A DNA stretch of 8,030 nt from Planctomycetota bacterium. Lineage in GTDB: Bacteria > Planctomycetota > Phycisphaerae > UBA1845 > PWPN01. This document shows positions 7,251 to 8,030 of the stretch, in pieces. The stretch's first letter is position 1. The number at the start of each line of letters is the position of its first letter. The stretch spans positions 4,115,134 through 4,123,163 of the forward strand of contig CP070790.1 in the NCBI GenBank assembly GCA_020346805.1. The letters are read 5' to 3'. Made by a program: the position numbers and the translations under genes. The notes under the pieces are model-generated. The model was not told where the DNA came from and did no database searches. It saw only the letters and a list, made by a program, of their open reading frames with translations.

Positions 7251-7391
7251 GAACCGTTGAACTATTTTCATAGCGCTATCAAAAAAAGGTTTTTATCCTG
7301 ATTAAATACCAATAAATATAGTAAAACCATTGTCTTTGAATTCTTTAGGGCCTTTTTATACCACACAAAATTACCTTCAGTTATTTCCCAA

Positions 7392-7583
7392 CTCAGCATC
7401 GAAAAATCAACTACGTATAAAGATTTTCTTGATCTTTAGGGGCCAAACAGATTAAACTACATCTATTGGAGGTGAGAATGGGAAAGATAGTCTTCCCACC
7501 TTCAAATATATGTTAGATTTGATGCTGAGGCCCGAGTCTCTTATCGGAAGACTCTCCCTTTCGTTTCGAGCCTTGCCACAGCA
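7392..7583 (+). promoter_or_regulatory. Candidate structured mRNA leader with competing stems
   Basis: CTCAGCATC (7392-7400) is a perfect complement of GATGCTGAG (7521-7529), and beyond a 3-base bulge AAATC (7404-7408) pairs with GATTT (7516-7520), giving a 14-pair long-range stem. Inside it are a 7-pair hairpin, TAAAGAT/ATCTTTA (7418-7424 with 7432-7438), and a hairpin over a mini reading frame. The 3' arm of the long stem overlaps a second structure: TGCTG (7523-7527) with CAGCA (7579-7583), AGGCCCGA (7528-7535) with TCGAGCCT (7566-7573, one mismatch), and an alternative inner GAGTCT/AGACTC (7534-7539 with 7549-7554). The two folds cannot coexist. No known riboswitch class was recognised. 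Complementarity is seen directly; transcription and regulation are inferred, and a promoter at TATAAA (7416) would exclude the 5' arm. Confidence 0.35.
7478..7516 (+). CDS. Possible 12-residue leader peptide reading frame
   Basis: ATG at 7478 opens a frame of twelve codons (MGKIVFPPSNIC) ending at TAG 7514-7516. It is preceded by GGAGGTGA (7468-7475), one of the best ribosome binding sites in the window, and the distance to ATG is suitable. The stop falls where the long-range complementary segment 7516-7529 begins, so a translating ribosome would disturb that stem. The Pro-Pro pair could slow ribosomes, but there is no run of one amino acid as in classic amino-acid attenuators. The binding site and ATG can be partly hidden in a hairpin (7471-7478 with 7493-7500). 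It could equally be a chance frame. Confidence 0.35.
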   Translation: MGKIVFPPSNIC

Positions 7584-7626
7584 GTTTAGTTTGGGAATGT
7601 TACCTACTCTATTCGGAAGATAAATC

Positions 7627-8030
7627 ATGCGACCTTACCAATCAATAACCATTAAGGCCTTGCTGATTCTGCTGATGTTGGCTGCTAATTACGCAGCAGC
7701 AACAGAGTGGACGGTTACAAAATTATCCGTCAATAGTTACGACGACATGGGTCCCCAGGTTTACGGATCGAACGTGGTCTGGTGGGGCTCGGACGGACAC
7801 GACTATGAGATCTTACTCTACGATGGGATCAATACTAATCAGTTGACTAATAACAGCTACGACGACTGGTATTCCCAGATTTCCGGCTCGAATGTGGTCT
7901 GGTGGGGCTCGGACGGACACGACTGGGAGATATTCCTCTATGACGGGACCGACACTACTCAACTGACTAATAACAGCTACGACGACGAGTTTCCCCAGGT
8001 CTCCGGCTCGAACGTGGTCTGGTACGGCTG
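7627..8030 (+). CDS. Secreted beta-propeller-like repeat protein, N-terminal part
   Basis: The first 134 residues of a protein that continues past the right edge. Residues 1-25 look like a Sec signal peptide: basic start, hydrophobic core ALLILLMLAA, and an AXA-type site before Thr26 (Ala23-Ala24-Ala25). From residue 36 come 40-residue repeats (36-75, 76-115, 116 onward) of the form NSYDD..PQVSGSNVVWWGS, then DGHDWEIFLYDGT..TQLTN. This resembles TolB/PD40-type propeller blades: a buried strand, Trp-rich turn, then 'EIFLYDG'. Similar repeats occur in secreted planctomycete proteins of unknown role, often surface-anchored, but the C-terminus that would show an anchor is not visible. GGAAGA at 7615-7620, 6 bases upstream, supports the ATG at 7627. 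No enzymatic function can be claimed. The preceding terminator and long gap suggest a transcription unit separate from the sugar operon. Confidence 0.8.
   Translation, partial: MRPYQSITIKALLILLMLAANYAAATEWTVTKLSVNSYDDMGPQVYGSNVVWWGSDGHDYEILLYDGINTNQLTNNSYDDWYSQISGSNVVWWGSDGHDWEIFLYDGTDTTQLTNNSYDDEFPQVSGSNVVWYG
7732..8030 (+). repeat. 120-base in-frame tandem repeats (two full, one partial)
   Basis: Units start at 7732, 7852 and 7972, each encoding a 40-residue blade. Identical DNA blocks include 31 bases at 7774-7804 and 7894-7924 (the WWGSDGHD codons) and 23 bases at 7844-7866 and 7964-7986. Differences cluster at fixed spots (after the DD and in the IFLYDGT loop) and many are third-position changes. 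The array continues beyond the window. Recent duplication or gene conversion is likely. Confidence 0.9.

Larger units (their letters stand above)
7191..7626 (+). other. 436-base intergenic region between operon and propeller gene
   Basis: No long reading frame is supported on either strand. The left part holds a terminator-like hairpin. The part from about 7251 to 7390 is AT-rich and contains a perfect 10-base palindrome, ATAGCGCTAT (7270-7279), followed by A7, and a TATAGT box (7317-7322) without a matching -35. TCTTTAGGGCC (7342-7352) recurs as TCTTTAGGGGCC (7433-7444). The right part (7392-7583) has dense self-complementarity around a mini reading frame. A promoter for the downstream gene must lie here if it is independently transcribed. 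Candidates are TATAAA at 7416-7421 and TTGATC/TTAAAC (7429-7434 and 7452-7457, 17-base spacer), but neither is convincing. Confidence 0.6.

Noticed and set aside
7429..7457. Sigma-70-like promoter TTGATC - 17 bases - TTAAAC
   Set aside because: The spacing is ideal, but the -10 matches only half of the consensus and the region is AT-rich, so such matches are expected by chance.
7392..7583. Known riboswitch or ribozyme (c-di-GMP-I, cobalamin, hammerhead)
   Set aside because: I looked for the conserved cores I know: the c-di-GMP-I GCAAA and receptor segments, the cobalamin box, and hammerhead CTGANGA with GAAA. None is present; the local CTGAGGC lacks the required bases.
7732..8030. CRISPR array
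   Set aside because: Repeats are contiguous 120-base units that keep one reading frame and encode similar protein blades; there are no short repeats with unique spacers.

Overview
The window reads as bacterial chromosomal DNA in which every supported gene lies on the + strand. The gene types point to the Planctomycetota (Phycisphaerae-like) or a neighbouring PVC-type lineage: a URO-D-like protein beside sugar genes, an SGLT-type symporter with an added carbohydrate-binding-like tail, a COG2159-type amidohydrolase, and a secreted repeat protein built from 40-residue N-S-Y-D-D blades. This placement is inferred from gene content, not from a marker gene.

Positions 1-7190 hold a tight six-gene run that is probably one operon. 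In order: the 3' end of a URO-D-fold protein (1-249); an arabinose/fucose isomerase-like sugar isomerase (266-1663); a xylulokinase-like FGGY sugar kinase (1667-3118); an unrecognised multi-pass membrane protein (3155-3931); a metal-dependent TIM-barrel hydrolase of the amidohydrolase-2 type (3933-4973); and a 723-residue sodium/solute symporter with a beta-rich C-terminal domain (5019-7190). Gaps are 16, 3, 36, 1 and 45 bases. A hairpin with a T-rich tail (7198-7250) probably ends the transcript.

The likely logic is uptake of a sugar or sugar derivative by the symporter, aldose-ketose isomerisation, and phosphorylation of the ketose. The URO-D-like protein, the hydrolase and the small membrane protein would carry out steps that cannot be named from sequence. 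No aldolase, glycoside hydrolase or regulator lies in the window, so the substrate is unknown. The transporter keeps the sodium-site residues of vSGLT but changes several sugar-contact positions, which suggests a substrate other than simple galactose/glucose.

Positions 7191-7626 are a 436-base intergenic region. After the terminator it becomes AT-rich, then holds a cluster of complementary segments around a 12-codon reading frame with a very strong ribosome binding site. These segments could form mutually exclusive RNA folds, so this may be an undescribed leader of the downstream gene. I could not match it to a known riboswitch class.

Positions 7627-8030 are the start of a secreted repeat protein: a signal peptide followed by 40-residue beta-propeller-like repeats encoded by 120-base tandem DNA repeats. 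It runs off the right edge.
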